Positions 25,051-33,116 of a stretch of DNA of 64,000 bases are shown here, in pieces. The number at the start of each line of letters is the position of its first letter. The first letter of the stretch is position 1. Position numbers and translations under genes: made by a program. This stretch comes from Anaerolineales bacterium. Its GTDB lineage: Bacteria > Chloroflexota > Anaerolineae > Anaerolineales > UBA6663. The notes below the pieces were generated by a model. That model worked only from the letters and a program-made list of their open reading frames with translations, ran no database searches and was not told the DNA's origin. The stretch spans positions 1-64,000 of the forward strand of contig JADZEK010000005.1 of assembly GCA_020850595.1 (NCBI GenBank). Direction: 5' to 3'.

Positions 25051-26451
25051 CTAGGGCGTGGCGGTGGCCGCAGGCGTGCGCGTCGGCGCGGCGGGGGTGC
25101 GGGTCGGGCTGACGGTCGTGCTGGTCGCTGCCGCCGCGGTGGCGGTCGCCGCGGGCGTGCTGGTCGCCTCGGTCGTCGGGGCGGTGTCGGCCAGCAGCGC
25201 GCGCAGCCCTTCCAAGAAGGCGTCGAAGCGGCTGACGGCGGCTCGCACGATGCTCACTTCGCTCTCCAGCGTGTCGGTGCGCGCTGTCAGGGCGGTGGTC
25301 TCCTCTTCCAGTGCCGCGGCGCGGCTATCTAACTCAGCCGCGGCCGTTTCCAAACTATCCAGCGCCGTCTTGGCTTCGGCCACGCTGGCCTCCACGGCCC
25401 CCACGCGGTCGGTCAGCCCTTCCAGCGCCTCCAGACGGGCGCGCAGCGCGTCGGCCTCCGTCTGAAGCGCGTCGGCGCGAGTATTGGCGGCGGCCAGGTC
25501 GGCTTGCAGGCTGACTACGTCGGCGCGCTCGTTGAGCAGCAGCGTGCCGTTGTTCAACCCGGCCACGGCCAGCAGCGCCAGCACCGCCCCCAAGAACGCG
25601 CCAAACAGGCTCATCGCCAGCAGCCCAGCCCAATCGCGCCGTGGCGCGGTGGCAGTCGCCGCTGCCGGAGCCGGCGCGGGAGCGGGAGCGGGTGAGGCGA
25701 ACACCGAGCGCGGCGGCGCGGGTGGCGGCGTCGGCGGTTCCGCCACGTTTGCGGACGGCGCCGGCGGCGGGGGTGGGGTGTAAGCGGCCGGGTTCGGCGG
25801 CGCGGGTGGCGGCGTGCTCGGCTCCGCCGCGCCTGTGCCCGTGACCACCGGGGCCGCCAGGGTGGGCGCAACGGCGGGAGCTGGAGCAATAGGCTCCGGC
25901 AGCGCCGCGGGCGTCTCAGCGACCGTCTGAAGGGCGGCGGGGGCCGCTTCTGGCCTCGGCGCGGCGTCTTCGAGCAAGACCGCCGGAGCCACGGCGGCCA
26001 CCGGCACAGGGAGCGTGGGCTGGCCCGGCGTCGGAGCGGCCACGGCCAGCGGGCTGGGCGCTGCCTCTGCCTGAATAAGCGGCAGGTTTTGCTCCGCGGG
26101 GCCGATCAGCAGAGCCGGCGAGTCGGCCGTCAGGCGGGCGCGATTGGTTTCATACGTCGCCTGGCTGATGCCCGGCACCAGCAGCAGATCGGCGGGCGTG
26201 TGGAACGGGCCGACGGCGGCGCGGTACTGGACGATGCGTTCGGCCAGGGCTGGGCCGATGCCGCGCAATTGGCGCAGAGTGGACACGTCGGCGCTGTTCA
26301 GGTCCACCAGGTCGGAGGCCGGCGGCGTGTCCGGCTCGGCGGGAACGGCGGCCGGGGCCTCCGGCGCTTGGGCCAGGGCGGGCAAGTCGGCCTGGGCTGC
26401 GGGCGCTTTGCCGTTGCCAGAGGCGGAGTGGTTGCTAGGGGCGCTGTCCAT
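25051..26451 (-). CDS. Helix-hairpin-helix protein with Pro-rich linker, TM segment and coiled coil
   Basis: 466 aa, not matched to a named family as a whole. Residues about 48-108 are a ComEA-type helix-hairpin-helix (VDLNSADVSTLRQLRGIGPALAERI, then LLLVPGISQATYE), normally a DNA-binding module. Residues 110-265 are Pro/Ala-rich, with repeated PPxPP units. One transmembrane segment follows (LLAMSLFGAFLGAVLALLAVAG), then a 120-residue coiled coil, and a Thr/Pro/Ala tail. If the HhH is inside, the coil is outside. ATG 26451 has GGAG 6 nt before it. It forms an operon with the next coiled-coil gene and is divergent from the sigma-factor gene. Confidence 0.75.
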   Translation of the reverse strand: MDSAPSNHSASGNGKAPAAQADLPALAQAPEAPAAVPAEPDTPPASDLVDLNSADVSTLRQLRGIGPALAERIVQYRAAVGPFHTPADLLLVPGISQATYETNRARLTADSPALLIGPAEQNLPLIQAEAAPSPLAVAAPTPGQPTLPVPVAAVAPAVLLEDAAPRPEAAPAALQTVAETPAALPEPIAPAPAVAPTLAAPVVTGTGAAEPSTPPPAPPNPAAYTPPPPPAPSANVAEPPTPPPAPPRSVFASPAPAPAPAPAAATATAPRRDWAGLLAMSLFGAFLGAVLALLAVAGLNNGTLLLNERADVVSLQADLAAANTRADALQTEADALRARLEALEGLTDRVGAVEASVAEAKTALDSLETAAAELDSRAAALEEETTALTARTDTLESEVSIVRAAVSRFDAFLEGLRALLADTAPTTEATSTPAATATAAAATSTTVSPTRTPAAPTRTPAATATP

Positions 26452-26503
26452 CGGAATCTCCTATGGCCGGCGCAACTGAAACAGGGCCGGCGGCGCACAC
26501 TGC

Positions 26504-26509
26504 ATTATA
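26504..26509 (-). promoter_or_regulatory. -10 element of the HhH/coiled-coil operon
   Basis: A perfect TATAAT on the - strand 53 nt before the ATG at 26451. The -35 region is weak (AGTATT-like). Confidence 0.45.
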
Positions 26510-26571
26510 GCCCTGGCGGCCGGAAATACTAGCCGCGCCAAGCCGAAAGTGCGCCGCCGCTTGACAAGCGA

Positions 26572-26783
26572 TGCTATACTAATTGTTCGCCCACCGGTGC
26601 TGAGCCACCGCCCAACTGGTTGTCACAAACGCGGCCCTCAGCGCATGGAGTGGGGTCGAGACGCAAGCCGCGCGGCCGTCTCGCCGCCTTAACAACTGAA
26701 TACGCAACTTCGTTAGACCCCGAACGTCAACCGGCGACCAGGTTATCCCTGGGTGTCAGTGTGTACAGAAAGGCAAACAGCCG
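26572..26783 (+). promoter_or_regulatory. Extended -10 promoter and long leader of the sigma-factor gene
   Basis: TGCTATACT at 26572-26580 is an extended -10 element. TTGACA at 26561-26566 is too close (8 bp) to be its -35. The leader from about 26587 to the ATG is nearly 200 nt and contains a 7-bp stem (26657-26663 with 26677-26683) with a further 4-bp GC hairpin in its loop. I see no ORF in the leader. Regulation by this structure is possible but not shown. Confidence 0.45.
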
Positions 26784-27365
26784 ATGATGGTTCAATTGGA
26801 CTCCGATGAAGCCCTGGTCAAACGGCTGCTTCCCAGCGCCAACCCCGACCCGCAAGACCGCGCCCATGCCTGGGCCGAATGGCATGGCGAGCGCGGCGGA
26901 CCGGCCGTGCTCAAGTTCATCCGCACCACGAACAACACGGCCGAAACCGACGAGGACATCCTCCAGGACGCGCTCGTGACCGCCTACGTGGAAGTCGAGC
27001 GCGGGCGTTACGAGCAGCGGGCCGGGGTGCCCTTCACGGCCTACGTCAAAGGCATCGCGCGCAACAAGATCCGCGAGGCGCGGCGCCGCTCGCGGCGTTG
27101 GGCGCCGCTGGAAGAAGCCAACTACCATCCAGACGACGCCAACCCGCGTGCCCTAGAGCGCGCGCTGGAGGGCCGCGAGGCCCAAAGCGCGCTGCGCTCC
27201 GGCCTGCAACAACTGCCCGCTCCCCGGCGGCAGGTGCTTCAACGCTACCTGGCGGGCGACAGCCTGGCCGAGATCGCCGGCCAGATGGCGATCACCGAGG
27301 CCCTGGTGCGGCAGCACAAGCACCGCGGGCTGCGCCGCCTACAGCAGTTAAGCCTGCTGGGCTAG
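26784..27365 (+). CDS. ECF-type RNA polymerase sigma factor
   Basis: 193 aa. Region 2 is seen at about 45-105 (TAETDEDILQDALVTAYVEVERGRY, then FTAYVKGIARNKIREARRRSRRW, the -10 binding helix). A linker with two Asn-Pro turns follows, and region 4 lies at about 130-185 (LQQLPAPRRQVLQRYLAGDSLAEIAGQMAITEALVRQHKHRGLRRL, a helix-turn-helix for the -35). No anti-sigma gene is adjacent; the divergent TM/coiled-coil proteins are the nearest candidates for a membrane partner but lack recognisable anti-sigma motifs. Two tandem ATGs (26784, 26787) are possible starts. Confidence 0.88.
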   Translation: MMVQLDSDEALVKRLLPSANPDPQDRAHAWAEWHGERGGPAVLKFIRTTNNTAETDEDILQDALVTAYVEVERGRYEQRAGVPFTAYVKGIARNKIREARRRSRRWAPLEEANYHPDDANPRALERALEGREAQSALRSGLQQLPAPRRQVLQRYLAGDSLAEIAGQMAITEALVRQHKHRGLRRLQQLSLLG

Positions 27366-27520
27366 GGCCGCTATCTCCTGAGAACGCTATCAGATCGCCG
27401 GGGCGGCGCGCCAGACCAGTCACAATGCCTGGCCCGCCGCCCCGGCCCGGCCCTCCACCCGCCCGGCGCGCGCCGGCCGTGTCGGTGGGGGCCGATGAAC
27501 CCCGGCCTCATCACACGGCT

Positions 27521-27595
27521 GGTTGTCATTCCGGGTGAGGCGAGGACACCGCCGGTCGCCTGGCTCGCTTCCACGCTTTTCGCGGGGTGACAACC
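27521..27595. repeat. REP-like palindromic element
   Basis: Arms 27521-27535 and 27581-27595 are inverted (GGTTGTCA...TGACAACC, with two wobble positions next to the core). The arm reads TTGTCATTCCGGG, resembling dispersed GTCATTCC-type palindromes found between genes in many bacteria. Copy number in this genome cannot be judged from one copy. Confidence 0.45.
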
Positions 27596-27828
27596 CGGAA
27601 GGGCGCTGCGCGGCCATGCCCCCCTCGGGAACTTTTCCGCCGGCCTCCTGCCTGCTCTGCGCTCTTGGCGGGCAACCCTTGCGTTTTCGTCGAATTGACC
27701 TGGTCTGCGGCGCGCATTTTTCGCGCCAGAGACGAAGTTGCGTTTTCAGCCGTCGGCGCATTTCGCTGGCGCGTTGGCCCGTGTTGCCCAGCGGGTCGGC
27801 GACACCAGCGCGGCGCGGCGCAACCTTA

Positions 27829-27857
27829 TTGACCGGCCGGGCAGCCTCCCCTATGGA
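27829..27857 (+). promoter_or_regulatory. Candidate sixA promoter
   Basis: TTGACC (27829-27834), 17-bp spacer, TATGGA (27852-27857). The start would be about 45 nt before ATG 27908. Confidence 0.45.
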
Positions 27858-27907
27858 AGTGCCAGGCCGGTTTGCCTTTTTGCCGCCGCCGCGTTAGAAC
27901 AACCGCC

Positions 27908-28402
27908 ATGTCAAAAACCCTGCTGATCATGCGCCACGCCAAATCGAGTTGGAAGGACGACGCGCTGGACGACCACGCCCGCCCGCTGAACAAGCGCGGC
28001 CGGCGCGACGCCCCCGTCATGGGGGCGCGGCTGCGCGAGCAGGGCCTGACCCCCGACGCCATATTAAGCTCGACAGCCCTGCGCGCCCGCGAGACAGCCG
28101 AAGCGGTGGCCGAAGCCAGCGGGTTCGCGGGCGAGGTCAGCTACCACGCGGGGTTCTACGACGACGCGCCCGAGGCCTACTTGGCCGCCTTGGCGCGGCT
28201 GCCGGAGGCCGTGCAGGTGGCGCTGCTGGTGGCGCACAACCCCGGCTGCGAAGAACTGCTGGCCGAGCTGACGGGCGAAGAAGAGGTCTTCGCCACCGCC
28301 GCTATCGCCCAGGTGACCCTCCACCTGGCTCGCTGGGCCGAACTCTCGCTGTCTACCGAAGGCGGCCTGAAAAACATGTGGCGGCCGCGCGAGGACGACT
28401 GA
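27908..28402 (+). CDS. sixA: Phosphohistidine phosphatase SixA family
   Basis: 164 aa, a small histidine-phosphatase-superfamily (phosphoglycerate-mutase-like) enzyme. The catalytic RHA motif is at residues 9-11 (LLIMRHAKSSW), followed by RPLNKRGRRDAP and LSSTALRARETAE, and the second catalytic His in VAHNPGCEELL. SixA removes phosphate from His residues of phosphorelay or PTS proteins in E. coli; the target here is unknown. The start at ATG 27908 is chosen because MSKTLLIMRHA is the family N-terminus. No clear Shine-Dalgarno precedes it. Confidence 0.9.
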   Translation: MSKTLLIMRHAKSSWKDDALDDHARPLNKRGRRDAPVMGARLREQGLTPDAILSSTALRARETAEAVAEASGFAGEVSYHAGFYDDAPEAYLAALARLPEAVQVALLVAHNPGCEELLAELTGEEEVFATAAIAQVTLHLARWAELSLSTEGGLKNMWRPREDD

Positions 28403-28436
28403 CGGCCGCCAGGGCGGCGCGGCGGGCAGTGAACCG

Positions 28437-28464
28437 GCGGCGGAGGCGACCCCTCCGCCGCTTT
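28437..28464. terminator. GC-rich hairpin between convergent sixA and ecfA
   Basis: 10-bp stem 28437-28446 with 28452-28461, loop CGACC, followed by TTT only. It is probably the sixA terminator, a weak one by T-run. Confidence 0.5.
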
Positions 28465-29288
28465 CATGTCGGCGCAGGCGGGTGGCGCGCCACCCAGCCG
28501 GCGGCGAAGTCCTCGGCGGTCAGGGGCAGCGGCGCGTCGCCCCAGGGCAGTTGGGCCGCCAGGCGCATCAACTGAGGCGGCTCCACATCCGTCTGGGCCA
28601 GCACCTCGGCCTGGGCGAGCACGGCGGCCGTGGGGCCGTCGGCCAGCACGCGGCCCTCGCCCATCACAATGACCCGGGCAAAGCACTCGGCGCAGAAGTC
28701 GAGGTCGTGCGTCACGCTGATGAGCGTGCGACCTTCACGGTGGAGGTCGGCTATCAGCGCCCCTATGCGGGCCACCCCGGCAGCATCTTGCCCGGTGGTT
28801 GGCTCATCGAACACCAGCACGGGCGTCTGCATGGCGAGCACGGCGGCCAGGGCCACGCGCTTGCGCTCGGCGGGTGCCAGGTCGTAAGGATGCTTGGCGG
28901 CGACGGCCGTCAGGCCGGTGGCCTCCAGCGCGGCAGCGGCGGCGGCCTGAGCGCGGGCGGCGGGCCAGCCCAGGTTGCGCGGGCCAAAGGCCGCCTCGCG
29001 CGCCACGCTCGGCTGAAAGAGCTGGTCATCCGGGTTCTGAAAAACGTAGCCGACCAGTGCCGCCAATTGCGCCACGCTGCGGCGGCGGGTATCCACCTCG
29101 CCCAGGCGCACGCGGCCGCTGGTGGGCAGCAGCAGGCCGTTCAGGTGTTTCACCAGGCTGGTCTTGCCCGCGCCGTTCTGCCCGATGATGGCGACCGCCT
29201 CGCCGGCGCGCACCGTCAACGAAACCTCGGCCAGCGCGGTCACGCCGCCGGGGTAGGTGTGGGTCACTCGCTCCAGGCAAATATCCAT
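28464..29288 (-). CDS. ECF transporter ATPase (EcfA), degenerate signature motif
   Basis: 274 aa, ABC ATPase that powers the ECF importer with the next gene's product. It has Walker A GQNGAGKTS (37-45), Q-loop FQNPDDQLFQPS, Walker B VLVFDEPTTG and the switch His in SVTHDLDF. The signature, normally LSGGQ, reads LAPAERKR, so this half-site is degenerate. The paralogue upstream keeps LSGGQ, giving one canonical and one non-canonical composite site. It is the last gene of the operon (S-T-A'-A), spaced 3 nt from the previous ORF. Confidence 0.92.
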   Translation of the reverse strand: MDICLERVTHTYPGGVTALAEVSLTVRAGEAVAIIGQNGAGKTSLVKHLNGLLLPTSGRVRLGEVDTRRRSVAQLAALVGYVFQNPDDQLFQPSVAREAAFGPRNLGWPAARAQAAAAAALEATGLTAVAAKHPYDLAPAERKRVALAAVLAMQTPVLVFDEPTTGQDAAGVARIGALIADLHREGRTLISVTHDLDFCAECFARVIVMGEGRVLADGPTAAVLAQAEVLAQTDVEPPQLMRLAAQLPWGDAPLPLTAEDFAAGWVARHPPAPT

Positions 29289-29291
29289 GCG

Positions 29292-30137
29292 TCAGGCTCG
29301 TCGCCCGCCGAACGCGGCCACGGCTTGCGGCAGGGTGACGGGCAGCGGCTGCTCGGCGGGCAAGCCCCCGCGCGCGCGCGCCAGGCGCGCCGCCTGGGTA
29401 TAGCGGGTTTGCCCGGCTCCGACGGCCAGGGCCGCCTCGGCCAGCACCTCGGTGGGCGGGCCATCGGCCGCCAGCGCGCCATCGGCCAACACGAGCACCC
29501 GCTCGGCAAACGCGGCGACCCACTCTAGCTTGTGCTCCACCATCACCACCGTCACCCGCCCGGCGGCGGCCAGCGCCTGTACAGCGCTAAAGACCTCCTT
29601 CGCCCCCACGGGATCAAGCTGCGAGGTCGGCTCATCGAGCACCAGCACCTGCGGTTGCATCGCCAGCACGGCCGCCAGCGCCACGCGCTGCATTTGCCCG
29701 CCCGAGAGATTGAGCGGCGAGCGCTCCGCCAGCGCCGCAATGCCCACCAGTTCCAGCGTGGCCGCCACGCGGGCCGCCATCTCGTCTCGGGGAACGCCCA
29801 GGTTCTCCAGCCCAAAGGCCACCTCTTCGCGGACGGTGAACTTGCTGCCCGAGATTTGGTTGTAGGGGCTTTGGAACACCAGTCCCACCCGGCGCACCAG
29901 GTCGGCTAACGTGGCCTTGGTGGTGTCGAGTCCCGCTACGCTCACGCTGCCGGTCAGCGTGCCGCGATAGAAGTGCGGCACGAAGCCCGCCAGCGTGTAG
30001 GCCAGCGTAGACTTGCCCGCGCCGTTGGCCCCTACCACCGCGCAGAACTGCCCGGCCGGGATGGTCAGGGTCAGGTCACGCAGGGCAGGGCGCTCGCCCG
30101 TTGGGTACTGATAGGTGACCTGATCGAGGCTGAGCAT
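29292..30137 (-). CDS. ECF transporter ATPase (EcfA', canonical)
   Basis: 281 aa. It has Walker A GANGAGKST, Q-loop FQSPYNQI, signature LSGGQMQR, Walker B VLVLDEPTSQLD and H-loop VEHKLEW, all intact. The C-terminal 60 residues form the EcfA-specific extension. It lies 4 nt after ecfT and 3 nt before the second ATPase gene, so the three energising subunits are made from one message. Substrate is set by the S subunit encoded first. Confidence 0.94.
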   Translation of the reverse strand: MLSLDQVTYQYPTGERPALRDLTLTIPAGQFCAVVGANGAGKSTLAYTLAGFVPHFYRGTLTGSVSVAGLDTTKATLADLVRRVGLVFQSPYNQISGSKFTVREEVAFGLENLGVPRDEMAARVAATLELVGIAALAERSPLNLSGGQMQRVALAAVLAMQPQVLVLDEPTSQLDPVGAKEVFSAVQALAAAGRVTVVMVEHKLEWVAAFAERVLVLADGALAADGPPTEVLAEAALAVGAGQTRYTQAARLARARGGLPAEQPLPVTLPQAVAAFGGRRA

Positions 30138-30141
30138 CGGG

Positions 30142-30918
30142 TCAGCCGAACACCAGGCGCAGCGCTGCCGCCAGCGGCACTGTCAGCAGCAGCAGCCGGC
30201 GCGCGGCCGGCTCCCAGCGCGCCTCGGTGATGACGACCAGGCTGGTCTTCGGGCCGGGGTGGTTGAAGGCGCGGGCCTCCAGCGCCAGGGCGCGCTCCTC
30301 CACGTCCACCAGGCTGCTGAGGATCAGCGGCGCCACCAGCGGACCCAGCGCCCGAAAACGCCGCGCCAGGCTGCCGGAGGTCTCCAGGCCGCGGGCGCGC
30401 TGGGCGTCGAGGATGGCGGCCGCGCGCGCCCGCAGGCGCGGCACGAGTTGGATGGTGGCGACGATGATATAGGCCAGCCCGCCCGGCACGCCGCGCTGCA
30501 CCAGGCTCAGCATGAGCGTGTCGGGCCGGGTAGTCAGGGCGAAGAGCACAAAGCTGCTGACGACGACCAGGATACGGCCCGTGGCGGCGACCGCGAAGAG
30601 CAGCCCCTCGCGCTTAAGGCTCAGCGGCCCGAGCGCCCACACCGGCGTGCCGCCCGGCCACAAGAAGCCCTGGATGATGAACACCGACAGCGCAAAGGGC
30701 AGCACCAGCGGCCCAACAGCGCGCAGCAGCGGCCCGGCCACCCGGCCCAGCGCCGCCAGCGGCAGCACCCCCAGCAAAAAGAGCAGGTAGGTGGTCCACA
30801 AGCCCGGCAGCAGCAGTGCGACGGCCAGCAGGCACAGCGCCAGCACCAGCTTGGTGCTGGGGTGCCAGGCGTGCAGCCGGCTGGGCCGGGGCAGGTACAG
30901 GCTTAGTTGGTCGGGCAC
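30142..30918 (-). CDS. ECF transporter transmembrane subunit (EcfT)
   Basis: 258 aa with about five or six hydrophobic segments, starting after LHAWHPSTKLVLALCLLAVALLLPGL. The coupling-helix motif QRARG (DAQRARGLE) is clear, and a second degenerate copy follows (ALEARAFN), as in EcfT proteins that lock onto the two ATPases. It is encoded between the S-component gene (80 nt gap) and the ATPases (4 nt). Confidence 0.92.
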   Translation of the reverse strand: MPDQLSLYLPRPSRLHAWHPSTKLVLALCLLAVALLLPGLWTTYLLFLLGVLPLAALGRVAGPLLRAVGPLVLPFALSVFIIQGFLWPGGTPVWALGPLSLKREGLLFAVAATGRILVVVSSFVLFALTTRPDTLMLSLVQRGVPGGLAYIIVATIQLVPRLRARAAAILDAQRARGLETSGSLARRFRALGPLVAPLILSSLVDVEERALALEARAFNHPGPKTSLVVITEARWEPAARRLLLLTVPLAAALRLVFG

Positions 30919-30998
30919 GACCGGCGGCGCGGCCCGCCTGCGCGGACGGGCCGGCCCCCTGGCGAAGGCCTGCCCGTCACATGCGCGGCGAACGCGCC

Positions 30999-31583
30999 TT
31001 AGCCCTTGGCCGTGTGCGGGAAGCGCGCGCGGAAGCGCACGGGCAGCGCCTGCACGATGCCCCAGACGAGCAAGAAGCTGATAGCCTTATCCACTGGGTC
31101 GGTCAGGGCGCCCTGGCCGAAGCTGGCGGGCAGCACGCTGGCCCCGAACGAGCGAAACATGGCGACCAGAGCGTCGTTGCCCGAGCCGGTGACGCCGCCG
31201 AAGACGTAAGCCGAGATGGGGGCCGAGACGGCGGCCGAGATCAGGCCGACCACCAGCCCGGTGAGGATGGCCTTCCACCAGGCGTTGGTCCAGCCCGCTT
31301 CGGTGGCCAGGCCCGCGCACAGCCCGATGATGGCGGCCACGGCCGCGAACGGCGCATAGGCCGGGTTCAGGCCGGTGAAGCCCCAAATGAGGTTCGCGAG
31401 CAGGCCGGTGAGCGCGCCCGCCCATGGCCCGACCAGCACGCCCACCAGGATCGTTCCGATGGAATCCAGGTAGAACGGTAACTTGAGGGCGTAGATCGTG
31501 TGCCCGATGGCGATATTGATGGCGATGGCCACCGGGATAAGCACGAGCGTGGTAGTGGTGAATTCCTTGCGCAGGCTGTTCAT
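30999..31583 (-). CDS. ECF transporter S component, substrate unknown
   Basis: 194 aa with about six hydrophobic segments. The conserved block LPFYLDSIGTILVGVLVGPWAGALTGLLANLIWG marks the ECF S-component fold. The N-terminal segment carries no Ala-rich AxxxA helix that I could assign with confidence. The gene starts at ATG 31583 with GAGGAG upstream and is first in the S-T-A'-A operon. There is no vitamin gene or riboswitch nearby to reveal the ligand; its 5' leader is only about 40 nt. Confidence 0.85.
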   Translation of the reverse strand: MNSLRKEFTTTTLVLIPVAIAINIAIGHTIYALKLPFYLDSIGTILVGVLVGPWAGALTGLLANLIWGFTGLNPAYAPFAAVAAIIGLCAGLATEAGWTNAWWKAILTGLVVGLISAAVSAPISAYVFGGVTGSGNDALVAMFRSFGASVLPASFGQGALTDPVDKAISFLLVWGIVQALPVRFRARFPHTAKG

Positions 31584-31964
31584 ACGGGTTCTCCTCTAAA
31601 GAACTTAGGTCCAGCTGACAGCTAGAGTATAGACCCAAATGGCTTAATTTGTGTAGTCTGTACACTCATGAATTCTGACCCCCATTGTTCGTGCATATGC
31701 GGCGGTCGGCGGCTTGCTCCGAAATTCACGAAGCGCGCCGGCCATCACCCCGCCGGCGAAACCAGGTCACGCGCAGCCGGAACGACGCCCGGGGGCACAA
31801 CTGCGCCGCGGCCGTTCGTGCGCCTTGCCCAACATTTGAGCAGCAAAAATGCCTCTTGTCGGGCGGGCAAAGAGGTGTATAGTCTCGCCTGAGCCTAGGC
31901 GCCTCGCGAAACATTCCCCCTCCCATCCGATCTACTGGCCGCCTTCTAATTCAGCAGGGAACCT
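31584..31964. promoter_or_regulatory. 381-nt divergent intergenic region between ECF operon and sugar-acid unit A
   Basis: For the - strand ECF operon, TATACT (31631-31626) is the best -10. Upstream of it is a small inverted repeat GTGTA-GTCTG-TACAC (31651-31665), which could be an operator. For the + strand unit A, TTGTCG (31856-31861), a 16-bp spacer and TATAGT (31878-31883) form a good promoter, with a 75-nt leader and AGGGAA (31953-31958) as ribosome site. The 190 nt between them show no gene. Confidence 0.5.
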
Positions 31965-33104
31965 ATGAAAATCGCCAAGATAGAACAATTTGCGCCGCGC
32001 CAGCGCACGCGGCTGGTCAAGGTCACCACCGACAACGGGCTGGTAGGCTGGGGCGAGACCACGCTCGAAGCCAAGCCCAAGAGCACCGGCGGCGCGGTCG
32101 AAGAGATCGCCGATTACCTGATCGGCAAAGACCCGCTGCTCATCGAGCGGCACTGGCAGTTTATCTATCGGTCGGCCTTCTTCCGGGGCGGGGCGGTGGT
32201 GCTTTCGGCGCTCTCCGGCCTAGACCAGGCCCTGTGGGACATCGCCGGCAAGTTTTACGGCGTGCCGACCTACAAACTGCTGGGCGGCGCGGTGCGCGAC
32301 CGCCTCCGCGTGTACGCCCACTGGGGCATTCACGCGCTAGATGACGCCACGCTGGAGGCCTCTCGCCGGCGGCTCGACTACTTGCAGCCCATGGGCTACA
32401 CCGCCTACAAGATGGGCCCCAGCCAGAAGTTCCGCGGCCACGAGTCGCCCGCGCTCATTGACGGCTTCGTCAAGCAGGCCTACCTGATGCGCGAGTGGGT
32501 CGGCAACGACGTGGAACTGGCCTTCGACTTCCACGGCAAGATGACGCCCGCGCTGGCGATTGAGATTTGCCACGAGATCAAAGGCATGCGCCCCATGTTC
32601 GTGGAAGAGCCGGTGCCCCAAGAAAACGTGGACGCGCTCAAACAGGTGACCGACCACGTGCCCTTCCCCATCGCCACGGGTGAACGCCTGCTCAGCCGCT
32701 GGGAGTTTCGCCAGGTGCTCGAGAAGCAGGCGGCGGCCTTCATCCAGCCCGACGGTTCGCACGCGGGCGGCATCACCGAGTTGAAGAAGATCGCCAACAT
32801 GGCCGAGGTGTACTACGTGCACGTCGCCCCGCACTGCGCCATCGGCCCGGTCGCCCTGGCGGCCTGCCTGCAGGTGGATGCCGTCATCCCCAACTTCCTG
32901 GCCCAAGAGCAGGTAGATGTGGGCCTGGGCGCGGGCCTGCTGGAAGAGAGCTTTAAGGTCGTCAACGGCTACATTGAGCTACCCACCGCGCCGGGGCTGG
33001 GCTTCACCATCAACGAAGCCGAGGCGCAGCGGCACATTCCGTATAAAGAAGAGCTGGGCGGCGAGTATTACTATCCCGCCGACAACAGCCTCGTTGACTG
33101 GTAA
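31965..33104 (+). CDS. D-galactonate dehydratase-like enolase-superfamily enzyme
   Basis: 379 aa, close to E. coli DgoD in length and layout. Metal ligands are Asp188 (DFHGK, with His190 as base), Glu214 (FVEEPV) and Glu240 (ATGERL). His290 sits in VAPHCAIGPVALAACLQVDAV, and PDGSHAGGITE is a family stretch. DgoD removes water from D-galactonate to give 2-keto-3-deoxygalactonate. Exact sugar-acid specificity cannot be read from sequence. It is first in unit A; the uronate-dehydrogenase-like gene starts 12 nt later. Confidence 0.85.
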   Translation: MKIAKIEQFAPRQRTRLVKVTTDNGLVGWGETTLEAKPKSTGGAVEEIADYLIGKDPLLIERHWQFIYRSAFFRGGAVVLSALSGLDQALWDIAGKFYGVPTYKLLGGAVRDRLRVYAHWGIHALDDATLEASRRRLDYLQPMGYTAYKMGPSQKFRGHESPALIDGFVKQAYLMREWVGNDVELAFDFHGKMTPALAIEICHEIKGMRPMFVEEPVPQENVDALKQVTDHVPFPIATGERLLSRWEFRQVLEKQAAAFIQPDGSHAGGITELKKIANMAEVYYVHVAPHCAIGPVALAACLQVDAVIPNFLAQEQVDVGLGAGLLEESFKVVNGYIELPTAPGLGFTINEAEAQRHIPYKEELGGEYYYPADNSLVDW

Positions 33105-33116
33105 GAGGAGCAACGC

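Larger units (their letters stand above)
27366..27907. other. 542-nt gene-free region with hairpins and a REP-like repeat
   Basis: No protein here has family-like sequence. It holds an 11-bp hairpin at 27398-27408/27435-27443+2 just after the sigma gene (no T-run), a REP-like inverted repeat at 27521-27595, a 10-bp direct repeat TTGCGTTTTC (27679-27688 and 27738-27747), and the sixA promoter near 27829-27857. Confidence 0.5.

Noticed and set aside
25600..25900. Repetitive Pro/Ala-rich DNA that could suggest a tandem repeat array or CRISPR
   Set aside because: It is the coding Pro-rich linker of the HhH protein; there are no regular spacers or palindromic repeats.
31584..31700. Riboswitch upstream of the ECF S component
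   Set aside because: The predicted leader is only about 40 nt and has no conserved riboswitch core that I can recognise.
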